NCBI GenBank assembly: GCA_023429685.1
Contig: JAEZDF010000145.1
Location: 1 to 21,272, forward strand
Direction: 5' to 3'
From: Bacillota bacterium
GTDB lineage: Bacteria; Bacillota; Clostridia; Oscillospirales; Ruminococcaceae
Length of the DNA: 21,272 nt
In this document: positions 21,061 to 21,272 of the stretch, in pieces
How the letters are laid out: the number at the start of each line of letters is the position of its first letter
Numbering within the stretch: the stretch's first letter is position 1
The notes under the pieces: generated by a model
Told to the model about the DNA's origin: nothing
Seen by the model: the letters and a program-made list of their open reading frames with translations, nothing else
Database searches by the model: none
Translations under genes and position numbers: made by a program

Positions 21061-21069
21061 AGAACTTGG

Positions 21070-21096
21070 TTAGCACTCAGAGCATTTGAGTGCTAA
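21070..21096. promoter_or_regulatory. CIRCE operator (HrcA binding site)
   Basis: TTAGCACTC (21070-21078), nine spacer bases, GAGTGCTAA (21088-21096) is an exact CIRCE consensus. It sits at the predicted transcript start, so HrcA should repress groES(L) until heat or protein-folding stress. Confidence 0.97.
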
Positions 21097-21108
21097 AATT
21101 AGCACACA

Positions 21109-21157
21109 CCGCGTTCTGTGCCGATGCGGTAGCACATGCCGCGCAACAGAACCGCGG
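21109..21157 (+). promoter_or_regulatory. Long hairpin in the groES leader RNA
   Basis: CCGCG-TTCTGT (21109-21119) pairs with ACAGAA-C-CGCGG (21146-21157) with one bulged C. An inner stem GCGGTA / TGCCGC (21126-21131 with 21137-21142) closes a small loop. It lies 20 nt before the GGGAGG ribosome site. Confidence 0.5.
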
Positions 21158-21190
21158 GAAAATACAATTTTTTGATTGGGAGGAATAGAG

Positions 21191-21272
21191 ATGACTGTGA
21201 AACCTCTTGCCGACAGAGTGGTACTCAAGATGGTTGAGGCGGAAGAGACCACCAAAAGCGGAATCATCCTGA
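21191..21272 (+). CDS. groES: Co-chaperonin GroES, 5' end only
   Basis: The visible 27 residues, MTVKPLADRVVLKMVEAEETTKSGIIL, are the conserved N-terminus of GroES, the seven-subunit lid of the GroEL folding chamber. GGGAGG lies 9 nt upstream of the ATG. The gene is cut by the window end; groEL is expected downstream. Regulation by HrcA through the CIRCE element is clear from the sequence. Confidence 0.96.
   Translation, partial: MTVKPLADRVVLKMVEAEETTKSGIIL

Overview
The window (about 21.3 kb) looks like a chromosomal segment of a low-to-mid GC member of the Bacillota, most likely class Clostridia. Supporting signs are SigA-like promoters (TTGACA/TATAAT types with 16-18 bp spacers), strong GGAGG ribosome binding sites, a CIRCE operator in front of groES, a lipoprotein-type substrate-binding protein, a NarL/LiaR-type two-component pair, and clostridial-style families (VanW, C_GCAxxG_C_C, DUF2703, ACR3). 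The species cannot be named from sequence alone.

Layout. (1) 1-4946, cell-envelope block. A truncated ABC ATPase gene on the minus strand is divergent from a sensor kinase / LuxR-type response regulator pair. Next, from its own promoter, comes a tightly overlapping operon: VanW-family protein, DltA-like D-alanine adenylation enzyme, DltC-like carrier protein. The usual dltB and dltD are not here. (2) 4966-7364, a complete polar amino acid ABC transporter operon (lipoprotein, permease, ATPase) with its own promoter and a strong terminator. (3) 7406-8749, an unrecognised lipoprotein on the minus strand. (4) 9002-16500, a metalloid (arsenic-type) resistance and thiol-redox island in three ArsR-headed units: arsR1, ArsP-like permease, two cysteine-free half-size permeases, C_GCAxxG_C_C protein, thioredoxin-like protein and DUF2703 protein, then a terminator; arsR2 with a CoA-disulfide reductase carrying a rhodanese domain; and arsR3 with an ACR3 arsenite efflux carrier. 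No arsenate reductase gene (arsC) is visible. (5) 16500-18983, an AT-rich accessory stretch with a decayed fetB-like permease fragment, one or two candidate minus-strand small RNAs, and a DUF3825 gene. It ends at an initiator tRNA-fMet gene. (6) 18984-21272, housekeeping: tRNA-fMet, a GtrA-family membrane protein, a diacylglycerol kinase family lipid kinase, and the start of groES under CIRCE control.

How it may work together. The two-component pair probably senses envelope stress and controls neighbouring envelope genes, plausibly the ABC transporter and the VanW-Dlt operon. In the arsenic island, each ArsR has a CxC metal site and carries its own efflux or redox partner. Similar operator cores in front of arsR1 and arsR2 suggest cross-talk. 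The most unusual items are the VanW-DltA-DltC grouping, the split cysteine-free permease pair beside cysteine-rich redox proteins, and the minus-strand RNA candidates divergent from the DUF3825 gene.
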